Positions 39,701 through 49,140 of a stretch of 64,000 nt of DNA are shown here, one piece after another (position 1 is the stretch's first letter; every line of letters starts with the position of its first letter). The translations under genes were made by a program, and so were the position numbers. The notes beneath the pieces were generated by a model, which was not told where the DNA came from, did no database searches, and saw nothing but the letters and a program-made list of their open reading frames with translations. Source of the DNA: Pithys albifrons albifrons (Eukaryota; Chordata; Aves; Passeriformes; Thamnophilidae); the NCBI RefSeq assembly GCF_047495875.1, contig NC_092462.1, forward strand, positions 26,800,523 through 26,864,522. The letters run 5' to 3'.

Positions 39701-42700
39701 AAAAAAAACCTGTTCATACTTTCTGAGAAGAACTTAAGTACAGTTGATGGAAATAGTCTTTCTTTTCCATAAGGTATATCCAAGGGGTTTGTAAACTTAA
39801 GTTTTCCTTGCTTAGTCCTAAGCGGTGAGAAGGAAGAGAAACCAGACACCTGTCCACGAGGGTAAAGACTTTGATGTGTCTACATGACTAATGAGCACAC
39901 CAAAAAAAAATCTATTCCTGTAAACTTTATAATCTATTTAACATATACCTTACCCTCAGTGGAAGAAAGCACATTCCTTCAGAATGTAACACTATAATGG
40001 AATCCTCTGTCAAAAAAAAAAAAAGTGGTACATAGTTCAGGATCAGAATAAAGAGTTCATACCTGGCACATGTTTTACTGAATATGTGCTCCTATGTTGC
40101 CATGGAAAAGGCAGTTTGCAGGACTTTTAAAATAATTTGGAAAGCATGTTTTACTCAGATATATTATAGCAGCTGTTCACTTATATACAGTTTCATAGTA
40201 ATTAATTTGACAAGAAAAACATTTTTGGGTTTTATTTTCTGTTTCTGCAAATTTTGCTGTGTTTGAAAGGTACTATTGTCTTTCACTCACATACACCTAA
40301 TTTTGTGGGAGAGCGATGAGGACAGAGAGTCTTTGATAATCTTAGTCTTTTACTACAAAAAGACTAAGCCAGCAAATCTTCTTGAGAAGACTCAGTTCAC
40401 CAGTCAAAACTCAAATACAAATAAAAACAAGCCAACAGCTTCAGCCACTACTTATATCTCTGAACTCCTTAGCAGCTCTCCTCTCACCAGTACCACTTCA
40501 AGGGAATAAGACTCAAATCTCAGAAGCTAATGTCATAATAAAGGGGTACTTTTCTCCTGCAGAGACAGACCAACTCCTCCAGATGCAAGATACACATTTT
40601 TAAATCCAAATTCTTACTGGTCTAGAAAAATAGAACTCAAAGTTATTATAGCTCAAAAAATGCATACAAAATACATGCTCTTTTGAAGACTGCAACAAAT
40701 ACTGCTTTCAGATTCATCTTGCCTTTCTCTCTACATATGCAGTTTACTCTGGTTCAAAACATGGCTTTAAAAGCAGTCATCTCCCACTTTCTAAAGCCAC
40801 AAGGAAAGTCACGGCCTGGTACCGAGTACAGGGATGCACCCCCAGTTCCTCACCAAACTGCTTACAGCTAGTCCGCTCACACCCCCAGCAGTACCTGGGC
40901 ACCTCAACCTCTTCAAAACAGGCCACTGACCACATCTGTGGCACCCCTTTTCTCCCAGCACACTCCAAGGAAGGAAAGCACAAATCCCAACACATAATCA
41001 CTAACTTAATTTAGGGCTAAATGGTGTAAATTAGTAAAATTTTATGCTTTCAGCTAATCAACACAGAAAACAGTTCTGCTTCATCAAGATGTCAATGTTC
41101 CACTTAGCCACATCTCACTTGATTCCTTGAGAGAGGACTACAGTTTTCAATAAAAAGAGACTAGAAAAGGCAGTCCTTTTAGAGTTTAGAGACTCAGTTA
41201 TACACACAAGAGATTTAGTACCCTCACAAACAATTTAAAAACCCTAAAAGCCAACAACAACAAAAAAAAAAACCCCACAACTTCCATACAAATTAAGGTA
41301 ATGCATACATCACTGCACCTATATTCAGAAATATGTTAATACTCGATGCTGGTATTTCCCTGCTACTAGCTACATAACTGAAAACATATCCTTCAGTCCA
41401 GTTTTTCAGGGGAAACGAGAGAAATGGCATTACAACACAAACAAATCTTTCAATAGAGATGATGAGAAACTCTTCTGGCTCTGCATTTGACCCTGCAACC
41501 AGAGACAGAGCCTCATGCCTCAATTCTGCGTGATGGTTAAATCTGAACAAATCAATACATTCAGCTTTATCTTTTGCAGTTTTACATTCCAATGGCTTCA
41601 TGTTGGACACTGTTGTGACCTATTAACGTGAATCTACTGTAATTGTTAAACTTTCTCACCCTCCAACAAATTAAAAGGATACAAATATTTCACATACATA
41701 TTCCACTTCTGAGCTGTGAATATGCTTTGTTTACGTATATCTCCTTTTAAAGCCAAGCCATTGGACGTTAGTACCAGCAAGAATGTAAATCTTCAAACAA
41801 TAAGGTATGCTGATACATAACATTTAATACACAGCTGACTGAACACCATAAGTGTTTGCTTCAAAGTCATTACCACCTCTGCCCACACCAAGAATATCAA
41901 ATACAGTATAATCACAGTGCTATGACAATAACAGTTCCACAGACGGCTGCCTGTGAGACTTACTGGTATTAGAATGGCTCAGTGAAATCTGCTGTGCTAC
42001 TGGCTATAAAAAGCGGTGGGTTTTGCAGAAGTATATACCCTGCATCAGTATTAATTCTTAAAAAAAGGTAATTTGAATAAACATTGAACATTTTAAAATA
42101 GATTTTAAAGGACTTAACATTGCCTAAATGCCAGGAGAAACAACTTCTCAAATTACAGGTTGGACCTAAGTGCCTAATGTGCATTGTAGATATAGGGAAG
42201 CTACGTCTAAGTCAGTCCACTATGAGCGTAAGACTCCACAGAGCCCTCATGGCATGGAGCTCTGCGCTTCTCAGCACAGTAAATTATCATGCATGGGTGC
42301 TCCATGTTGAACCTGATAAATTGCCTTTGCCATTGACTGCAATGAGCATCTCTAAGCTGAGCACAAACTCCATATGAGCAGAATCAGGTCAACACTAAAG
42401 CTTCTGAATATCTGGTGTCAGGCATCTGCAAACTTCTTTCACTGTTGAACTTCACTTAGCATTGCTACAAAGCCCTTTCGTTTAGTAATGAGAACTTCTC
42501 ATTGTGGAGGTTAGCCTTATATTTCAGTTTTCTTTAAATATAACAAAAATACAACTCTGGAGTTAACTGAATCAATTCGATACTATTACTCAGCAAGTGA
42601 AGTACCTCAACTGTTATGACATAGTTTTAGCTCCCAGGTACTGACTGAAAATAGATTGAACTAACTACTGTATACAGACAAATTTTTCCTGAGAAAAATC

Positions 42701-42889
42701 TGGAGCACTGCCAAATGCAAAGTCACGTCTTCAAGAGCAAAGCATGAGGGCCAGTGTTATGACAGGGTAACCTTATCATAGGCAGCTATGAATTTGAAGA
42801 GGCTTCCGTGACTGTGGCTACCAACAAAGCCAAGAGGAGCCAAGAGCTCAGATGCTGAAGTTGAAACAATTCTAGCTTATACAAATAGT
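33746..42889. other. No recognised gene; one long homopolymer
   Basis: AT-rich sequence without a supported exon. It contains a G16 run at 39145-39160 and poly(A) runs, for example near 40011. Frames such as 38293-38625 and 41293-41601 on the minus strand have no recognisable domains. Confidence 0.55.
39145..39160 (+). repeat. Homopolymer G16
   Basis: Sixteen consecutive G residues preceded by an A/T-rich stretch. The length is likely to vary between individuals and is prone to sequencing error. Confidence 0.9.
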
Positions 42890-43240
42890 GAGGTAATGCT
42901 TGTACTTCATACAACATTAGTTAGATCCTTACTGAAATTAAGGGGTCAGTACTAGTATAACGTGAATCTGACAATTTGGAAACAGTTCAGAGAACAACTA
43001 AATAGTATTAGTCAGGATTTGGAAATTTGCCTTGGAGTGAAAAGCTTAAGCACTTAATCTATTTATTTTATCAAAGAGAAGGTTAAGATGTGACCTGATT
43101 ATGGTTTATAAGTAGCTACACATGAACAGACTCCTAAGATTAGACAGCCATTTACTCCAGAAGCGAAATGCATGGCTAGAACCAAGAGCTGGGAAAAGCG
43201 CAGAAATAAAAATGTTTAATGAGATTAATTAACCATTATA
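42890..43240 (+). mobile_element. Ancient CR1-like LINE fragment, plus strand
   Basis: The segment 'AGCACTTAATCTATTTA...CAAAGAGAAGGTTAAGATG' (about 43047-43090), followed by TGACCTGATTATGGTTTATA and ending TTAATTAACCATTATAGG, matches in order the 3' region of an old CR1-type LINE shared widely among amniotes. Divergence is clearly higher than for the avian CR1 copies elsewhere in the window. The left boundary is approximate. Confidence 0.65.
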
Positions 43241-45174
43241 GGTAAGACAAATGGATTTTTTTTTCTTTGTGGTACACTGGTACACTTATCCATCAAGTAT
43301 TGTCTAAATATGTATTTACCAGACAAAATTATATGGCCTGTTACCAGAAGAAAAGAACTGCCTTTACCACCTGAGGACTCACACAGCTGTCACATCATAG
43401 TGACATTTTCACTTCAGGCTGCAAATCAATCAACGCAAGGTATTGGGCAATTACACAGCAGTAAGGAGTTGTCAAAAAAGAAGGCAACTCCATTATCTCA
43501 TCTATATTCTGTCTAAAATCAATTCCACTTTGAAGTACTGACACATAGATGCGAATAAGCAAACCTGTTTCTATATGCACAAACAGAGAAAATCTCAACA
43601 GTCTTAAAAAGCTTTTACAAAGTTTGCTCACTATAAAACTCCCAGGTCTAAAGAACAGTGGAACCAAGATGTAAAATTTTAACAGTAAGATCCTTACCAT
43701 TAAAGAGGGGTCCTTTCTTTTAGCAGTACCAGTTTAACATAGTGATCACAAGGTAGCACAAAGCTGTGTGACATTTCAGGATGCTGCATGCTACACATTC
43801 TTTGTATGTCTTCATTAGAGTGGGAAAAAGAAAAACTATTAGTCTTGAACTCTTCTGCATCACTAAGATCTGCTTTGACAAAATACCTCTACCTTCCTTT
43901 GAACTCTCAATCCCTACTACTCAAAAAAACTGCCAAAGAGGACATCAGAAGGCAAAAGCAAGCAAAATACATTTAAAAAATAAAGTCAATGTAATTGCTT
44001 TTGATCTGATTTCTACAGAAAAATGAAGAGACTGAAGAAATGCTGTAGATATGTTCTGAAACATGAGATTCTGCTTGGTTCTTTAAAATAGTCTTTTTTT
44101 TTCTCTTTTTTTTTTTTTTGGTTGTTATTTGAGCAGGACACTGTAAAAATTGTGATGAGATTTTACCGCACAGCACTAATATTCTTAATGTTTGATAAAA
44201 CATCATTTTTTAATTTCTGCATGGCATTCAGTATTTCTTTTACTTTTCTTTTTTCAATGACAACACAATGAAAACTCCAGAGAGTGTTACATTGTGACTG
44301 AAAAATTAAAAGTGAGTTTTCTTGAGAAGTCTGACAAACCTGAAATTGAGGCAGAGAATCAGATGAAAATCTTGAGAGGCAAAAAATGATGGAATAAAAA
44401 TGCATTTTTCAAGAATACAACAATTCAATCCAAGAAACAGCTACAACACAACATGTATCTCTTCAAGAATAAGAATTTTTTAAAGATAGCAGGAAAGCAT
44501 AAGAGAACTAACATAGTACTGTGTCTTTAAATTTACAGATATATACAATACAGGGCTGAGTTGGGACTTTCAGGACTGAGAACAGTCAAAGGACTATCCT
44601 GCTGTATGCCATTTACTCCTTAGCTAGGAGGAGATATTTTGTGCTCCTGCAGCACTAGACAATGTCACTGAGGTAAAGTTCAGCAGAAGCTGATGAAAAC
44701 TCACATGGTGATAACACAAGGAGGCATTCTACATCTGTGACATACTTGTGTCTGCACAGGTGGAATGTGCCTGTAATTAAACTCTTGCACAGGGTATATA
44801 CCATTTTGGTTTGGGGTTTGGTTTTGTACTTGGCTTCTGCATCTTGGGAAAGTACAGCTCTGCTCCAGCTAAATGACTCTCTTTATTGCCACATGCCTCC
44901 AGGAAATATAGGTAAGCCTGTACCAGTGAGGGGACAGGCTTTTCTCCTCCTCTTTTACATACACACATAATAATCTTCCAAAAAGTTACAGAGGAGGTGA
45001 TTCAGTAAGATTTTCCAAGTTTATAGGATAAAAATGCCCTTTTCATTCCATCTACCAAGCCGTGTAACCAAGCCACACAACTTTTTAGGATTTTTGACAG
45101 AAAAGCTGAGTCAAACTTTATTCCTGATACTGATTTTTTGGAATGTGGTTTGTATATCTTTTCACATAATATGT
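43241..45174. other. No recognised gene; T-rich tract
   Basis: AT-rich sequence with a T-rich run near 44092-44120. No feature could be supported before the target-site duplication of the RTE element. Confidence 0.55.
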
Positions 45175-45185
45175 ACATCCAGAGT
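45175..45185. repeat. Left target-site duplication of the RTE element
   Basis: ACATCCAGAGT here matches ACATTCAGAGT at 49130-49140 in ten of eleven positions. It lies directly before the GC-rich start of the element. Confidence 0.82.
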
Positions 45186-45748
45186 CTTCTCCGGGGACAC
45201 CCCCTTGTCGCGGGGGAGAAGCTTGCGTGCCCTCATGAGGTTGAGAGCTATGCTGGAGGTGGTTTGTGCCACCGGTAGGGTCTCCCATGCCAGACAGATC
45301 TCAGCTGAAGGGTCAGACAAAGTGTGTCCACGGACAGGATGGGCTCGCTAGCCGTCTGGCAATCATCCTAGGAGAAGGACAACTCCAACCCCAAACACGG
45401 GCAGATGGAGCTCGTTTAGCCCTGTAAGGCCATCCATCTAAGAGAAGGATACTCTAACCAAACCTACGTCCTGTGTTATTCGCTGTCACCGTCCAACCTC
45501 GCTAGGCCGTGGCAGATGAACCTTAGGAGTAAAGGGTGGGGCCAGTTCTGCACACGCTGTGCCTCACCTAAAAAATCCATTGCGCAGGCTTGAAGGGTTC
45601 TCCCACATTGCAAAGCCCTGTAGCGACAGGTGAGGGTCGAAAACGGCAGCTGGAAGCCGCAGACCCAACCCTGCATGCAGGCGGTTCAGGATATGGGTCA
45701 TTAGAGACTTGACCCCGGAGATGACAGTCTCTTGCGGCAGCATCCTGA
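45186..45748 (+). other. 5' leader of the RTE element
   Basis: The leader is GC-rich and CpG-rich compared with its surroundings. Near its start, CCCCC (45200-45204) and GGGGG (45212-45216) form a 5-bp hairpin stem with a 7-base loop. An in-frame TGA at 45746-45748 directly precedes the first ATG of the endonuclease frame, so the leader ends there unless an older frameshift hides an upstream start. Such leaders usually carry the internal promoter in LINEs; no specific promoter motif is evident. Confidence 0.75.
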
Positions 45749-47130
45749 ATGACCAAGCAGCCTTTTCTAGGGACAGCACTGCTTGCTCCACACAGAGAGG
45801 GGCCTAGCAAAGGTGGCCTAAACAAAGCTCATCTCCACACCCGGTTGGATAACCACGGCCAACCGGAATCTTCCATGCGGTCAAACAAAAAGAGATTTCA
45901 AAGGCATACACCTGCCTGCAAAGGTGTGCTCAAACTAACACTCGCATGTTGGAACATCAGAACCATGCTTGATACTGGGGATAGTGGACGTCCTGAGCGT
46001 TGTTCTGCTCTAATTGCCCACGAACTGTCACGGCTCAACATTGACATTGCTGCTCTCAGTGAAGTTCCTCTTCATGAGGAAGGCAGCCTTAAAGAACATA
46101 GTGCTGGCTACACACTCTACTGGTCAGGCAAACCCAAAACCGAAAGACACATTTCAGGAGTTGGCTTCATGATTAAAAACTCCATTGCCTCCAAACTTGA
46201 AAATCTGCCGACAGGTCATTCCGATCGCATTATGTCCTTACGCCTCCCTCTACACAACAAGCAACATGTTGTTCTTTTTAGCGTATATGCCCCAACTCTC
46301 CAAGCTGACCCAGTGGAAAAAGACAAATTCTACACAGACCTGTGCCGCCTCACCCAAAATGTTCCTGCAGATGATAAGATCATAATCCTTGATGACTTCA
46401 ACGCCAGAGTAGGTAAGAATTCTGAAGCCTGGAAAGGAGTTCTGGGCAAGCATGGCGTTGGAAACTGCAACAACGGATGCCTCCTGCTAGAGTTTTGCGC
46501 AGAACGGCAGCTCACCATCCCCAACACTGTCTTTCAACAGAAAGACAGCCTGAAGACAACCTGGATGCATCCTCGATCCAAGCACTGGCACCTCATTGAC
46601 TATATCTTAGTGCAACAGAGAAATGTCAGTGATGTCCGTCATACTCGAGTGATGCCAAGTGCAGAATGTCAAACAGACCACCGCCTTGTGCGCTGCAAAC
46701 TTAACCTCCACTTCAAGCCCAAACCTAAGAGAGGCGGCATTCCAAGGAGGAGGCTCCAAGTCAGCAATCTTCAAACAGACACAGTGAGAGACAGCTTCCA
46801 GGGAAACCTTCAAACTAGACTTAAAGATAATCCCATAGATCCCTCTCCTGAAGTGCTTTGGCAACATATTAAAAGTTGCATCCTGCAGTCCTCTGAAGAG
46901 TCCCTAGGGTTCTCCTCCAAGAAAAACAAAGACTGGTTTGATGAAAACAATCAAGAGATCCAGGAATTGCTGATGAAGAAGAGAACTGCTCACCAAGCAC
47001 ACCTTGCTCAGCCATCTTGCCATGTAAAAAAAGCCGCCTTTCGTCTTGCATGCAGCAAGCTCCAACAGAAACTTCGAGACATCCAGAACAAATGGTGGCT
47101 CGACCTAGCAGAAAAGACACAGATTTGGGT
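45749..47130 (+). pseudogene. RTE polyprotein, part 1: APE-type endonuclease (frameshifted at its end)
   Basis: This part nicks target DNA so that reverse transcription can start. The ATG at 45749 follows an in-frame TGA; Met43 is another possible start. The endonuclease fold spans about residues 62-320. Visible motifs are CWNIRT with Asn69, ALSEV with Glu105, GVGFMIKN, VYAPT with Tyr180, ILDDFNARVG with Asp216 and Asn218, LIDYILV with Asp284, and TDHRLV with Asp310-His311. All expected catalytic positions are present; the residue before Asp216 is Asp where many relatives have Gly. A linker follows to about residue 460. The frame then runs into a TGA at 47156-47158 because of a frameshift near 47115-47135. 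Downstream the continuation is in the previous frame (DQRGFYEALKAVYGP). Predicted protein families often label such sequences 'craniofacial development protein 2-like', which is a misannotation of this endonuclease. Confidence 0.9.
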
Positions 47131-48194
47131 GACCAAAGAGGATTCTATGAGGCCCTGAAAGCAGTGTACGGACCCACACACCAGGTTCAAAGCCCCCTAC
47201 TCAGTGCAGATGGTCAACTGCTTCTAACAGATAAAACCTCCATCCTGAACTGATGGTCTGAGCACTTTCAGACTCTCTTCAGTGCCAACCGTGTAGTCCA
47301 AGGCTCAGCAATTCAGCACATTACGCAAGAACCAGTGAAACATGAATTGGATACAGCCCCTACTATGGGAGAGATACTCAAGGCCATACAACAGGTGAAA
47401 ACTGGCAAGGCAGCTGGGGTTGATGGAATTCCACCTGAAATCTGGAAGCTTGTTGTGCGTTGCTGGGAACAAGGGGAACTACCATCAGATCTCCGTGATG
47501 CAGCCATCATCACCCTGTACAAGAAGAAAGGAGAAAAATCAGACTGCTCAAATTACCGAGGTATTACTTTGCTCTCCATTGCTGGTAAAATCCTTGCAAG
47601 AATACTTCTGAACAGACTAGTACCCACTATTGCAGATCTTCTACCTGAAAGCCAGTGTGGTTTCAGAGCCAATAGGAGCACCACAGACATGGTGTTTGTT
47701 CTCAGACAACTGCAAGAGAAGTGTAGGGAACAGAACAAAGGTCTCTATGTAACCTTCGTTGACCTCACCAAAGCTTTCGACACTGTGAGCAGAAAAGACC
47801 TGTGGCAGATCTTGGAACATTTAGGATGTCCCCCCAAGTTCCTCAAAATGATCATCCTGCTACATGAGGATCAGCGTGGACAAGTCAGATATGGCGATGC
47901 ACTCTCTGAGCCCTTTTCAATAACCAATGGTGTGAAACAAGGTTGCGTTCTTGCACCAACTCTATTCACAATCTTCTTCAGCATGATGCTCCAAAGAGCC
48001 ACAGCAGACCTCGATGAAGAAAACGGCATCTACATCCGATATCGTACCGATGGAAGCCTCTTCAACCTAAGGCGACTGAAGGCCCACACCAAGACCCTGA
48101 ATCACCTTGTCCACGAGCTGCTTTTTGCTGATGATGCCGCCCTCGTTGCTCACATAGAAGCAGCTCTGCAGCCCTTAACATCCTGCTTTGCAGA
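47131..48194 (+). pseudogene. RTE polyprotein, part 2: reverse transcriptase (one nonsense codon)
   Basis: This part copies the element's RNA into DNA. It reads GFYEALKAVYGP, then meets a TGA at 47251-47253, where a CGA (Arg) to TGA change at a CpG is the likely cause, and stays open to about 48194. Counting from the Met at 47335, the reverse-transcriptase motifs appear in order: GKAAGVDGIPPEIW (24-37), NYRGITLL (73-80), QCGFRANRST (107-116), FVDLTKAFDTV with the first catalytic Asp at 143, NGVKQGC (198-204), and ELLFADDAAL with the Asp pair at 266-267. The active-site triad is intact. A 2-bp insertion near 48192-48197 (an extra AG in GCAGAGAGG) shifts the frame, and the original frame then stops at 48229-48231. 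Apart from the TGA and the two bounding frameshifts, the domain is whole. Confidence 0.92.
47251..47253 (+). other. In-frame TGA in the reverse-transcriptase part
   Basis: TGA interrupts the open frame between SILN and WSEHFQ. A C-to-T change at a CpG, turning CGA into TGA, is the simplest origin and is the typical mutation of methylated CpG in vertebrate transposons. Confidence 0.75.
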
Positions 48195-49076
48195 GAGGCT
48201 GCTGAGCTTTTTGGCCTGGAAGTCAGCCTGAAGAAGACGGAAGTTCTCTACCAACCTGCACCTCAAGAAGTCTTCCATCATCCTCGCATCACCATAGGCA
48301 ATTCAGAGCTTAAGTCAGTCCAGCAGTTCACCTATCTGGGAAGTATCACTTCCTCAGACGGTAAGATTGACAAAGAGATAGACAACAGGCTGGCAAAGGC
48401 ATACAAAGCCTTCGGAAAACTCCATAAAAGAGTCTGGTCCAATAAACACCTGAAGAAAAGTACAAAGATTAGTGTCTACAGAGCCATTGTACTGTCTACT
48501 CTTTTATATGGGTCTGAATCCTGGGTCATCTACTGCCACCACCTGCGGCTTCTCGAACGCTTCCATCAGCGCTGCCTCCGTTCAATCCTAAACATCCACT
48601 GGTCTGATTACGTGACCAATGTGTCTGTTCTTGAACAGGCAGGGGCCAGCAGTATCGAGGCCATGCTGATGAGAACGCAGCTGCGCTGGGCAGGGCACGT
48701 CTCCAGGATGGAGGATCACCGCCTTCCGAAGATTGTGCTCTATGGTGAACTCGCCACCGGCTGCCGCAAGAGAGGAGCCCCAAAGAAGAGATACAAGGAC
48801 TCCCTGAAACAACACCTCAGCCTTGGCCATATTGACTGCCACCAATGGTCCACTCTGGCCTCCAATCGGGATTCATGGAGACACACCATTCACGACGCTG
48901 CTGCTTCCTTTGAGAATGCACGGAGAGTCAGTCTTGAGGAGAAGAGACAACGCAGAAAGAACCGTTCCTTGCCAATGTCACCTAGGGAGACGTTCCGCTG
49001 TGCCTTTTGTGACCGGATCTGCCTATCCCGTATCGGCCTTTTTAGCCACCAGCACGCTTGCAGCAAGCGTGGGTAG
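48195..49076 (+). pseudogene. RTE polyprotein, part 3: C-terminal region with Cys2-His-Cys finger
   Basis: After the 2-bp insertion, the third frame is open without a stop from 48195 to the TAG at 49074-49076. It begins AAELFGLEVSLKKTEVLY, the thumb side of the reverse transcriptase, and continues with FTYLGSITSSDGKIDKEI, STLLYGSESW and LRWAGHVSRMEDHRLPK, blocks common to the C-terminal half of many LINE proteins. A basic stretch (EKRQRRKNRS) precedes a final finger, FRCAFCDRICLSRIGLFSH and then QHAC. The spacing is C-x2-C-x12-H-x3-C, which probably binds nucleic acid. The last ATG-initiated subframe is at 48612, but this is not a separate gene. Confidence 0.88.
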
Positions 49077-49129
49077 TGCCCTTCTCAAATCTTCATTCGC
49101 GAAGCCTAGCCATGATGATGATGATGATG
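49077..49129 (+). other. 3' leader and (ATG)n tail of the RTE element
   Basis: Only about 37 bases separate the TAG stop from a tail of six ATG repeats, a short 3' leader typical of RTE elements. It includes CTTCATTCGCGAAG (49091-49104), which forms a 4-bp stem and contains the palindrome TTCGCGAA. This may be the structure by which the reverse transcriptase recognises its RNA. Confidence 0.75.
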
Positions 49130-49140
49130 ACATTCAGAGT
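49130..49140. repeat. Right target-site duplication of the RTE element
   Basis: ACATTCAGAGT follows the (ATG)n tail and matches 45175-45185 except at one position. The first base could also belong to the tail. Confidence 0.82.

Larger units (their letters stand above)
45186..49129 (+). mobile_element. Near full-length RTE-clade LINE, AviRTE-like candidate
   Basis: This 3.9-kb element inserts by target-primed reverse transcription using its own endonuclease and reverse transcriptase. In order it has a GC-rich leader (45186-45748), an APE-type endonuclease, a reverse transcriptase, a C-terminal region with a Cys2-His-Cys finger ending at a TAG (49074-49076), a short 3' leader of about 37 bases, and an (ATG)n tail. 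Target-site duplications flank it. One long frame without a separate ORF1, a very short 3' leader and a trinucleotide tail are RTE traits, unlike CR1. The coding frame has three lesions (near 47115-47135, at 47251, and near 48192-48197), so this copy is not autonomous. The element is GC-richer than its surroundings, as expected for a recent arrival. AviRTE, known from a few bird lineages and filarial nematodes, is the obvious candidate family, but I cannot confirm it without a search. Confidence 0.9.

Noticed and set aside
41293..41601. About 102-codon minus-strand frame starting MKPLECKTAK
   Set aside because: The composition is mildly protein-like, but I recognise no family and no convincing exon boundaries.
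47335..48231. Treating the 298-codon reverse-transcriptase frame as an independent gene
   Set aside because: It is the middle part of one RTE reading frame, bounded by a nonsense codon and a 2-bp insertion.
49111..49130. (ATG)n run as an ordinary microsatellite
   Set aside because: It sits exactly between the RTE 3' leader and the target-site duplication, so it is the element's tail.
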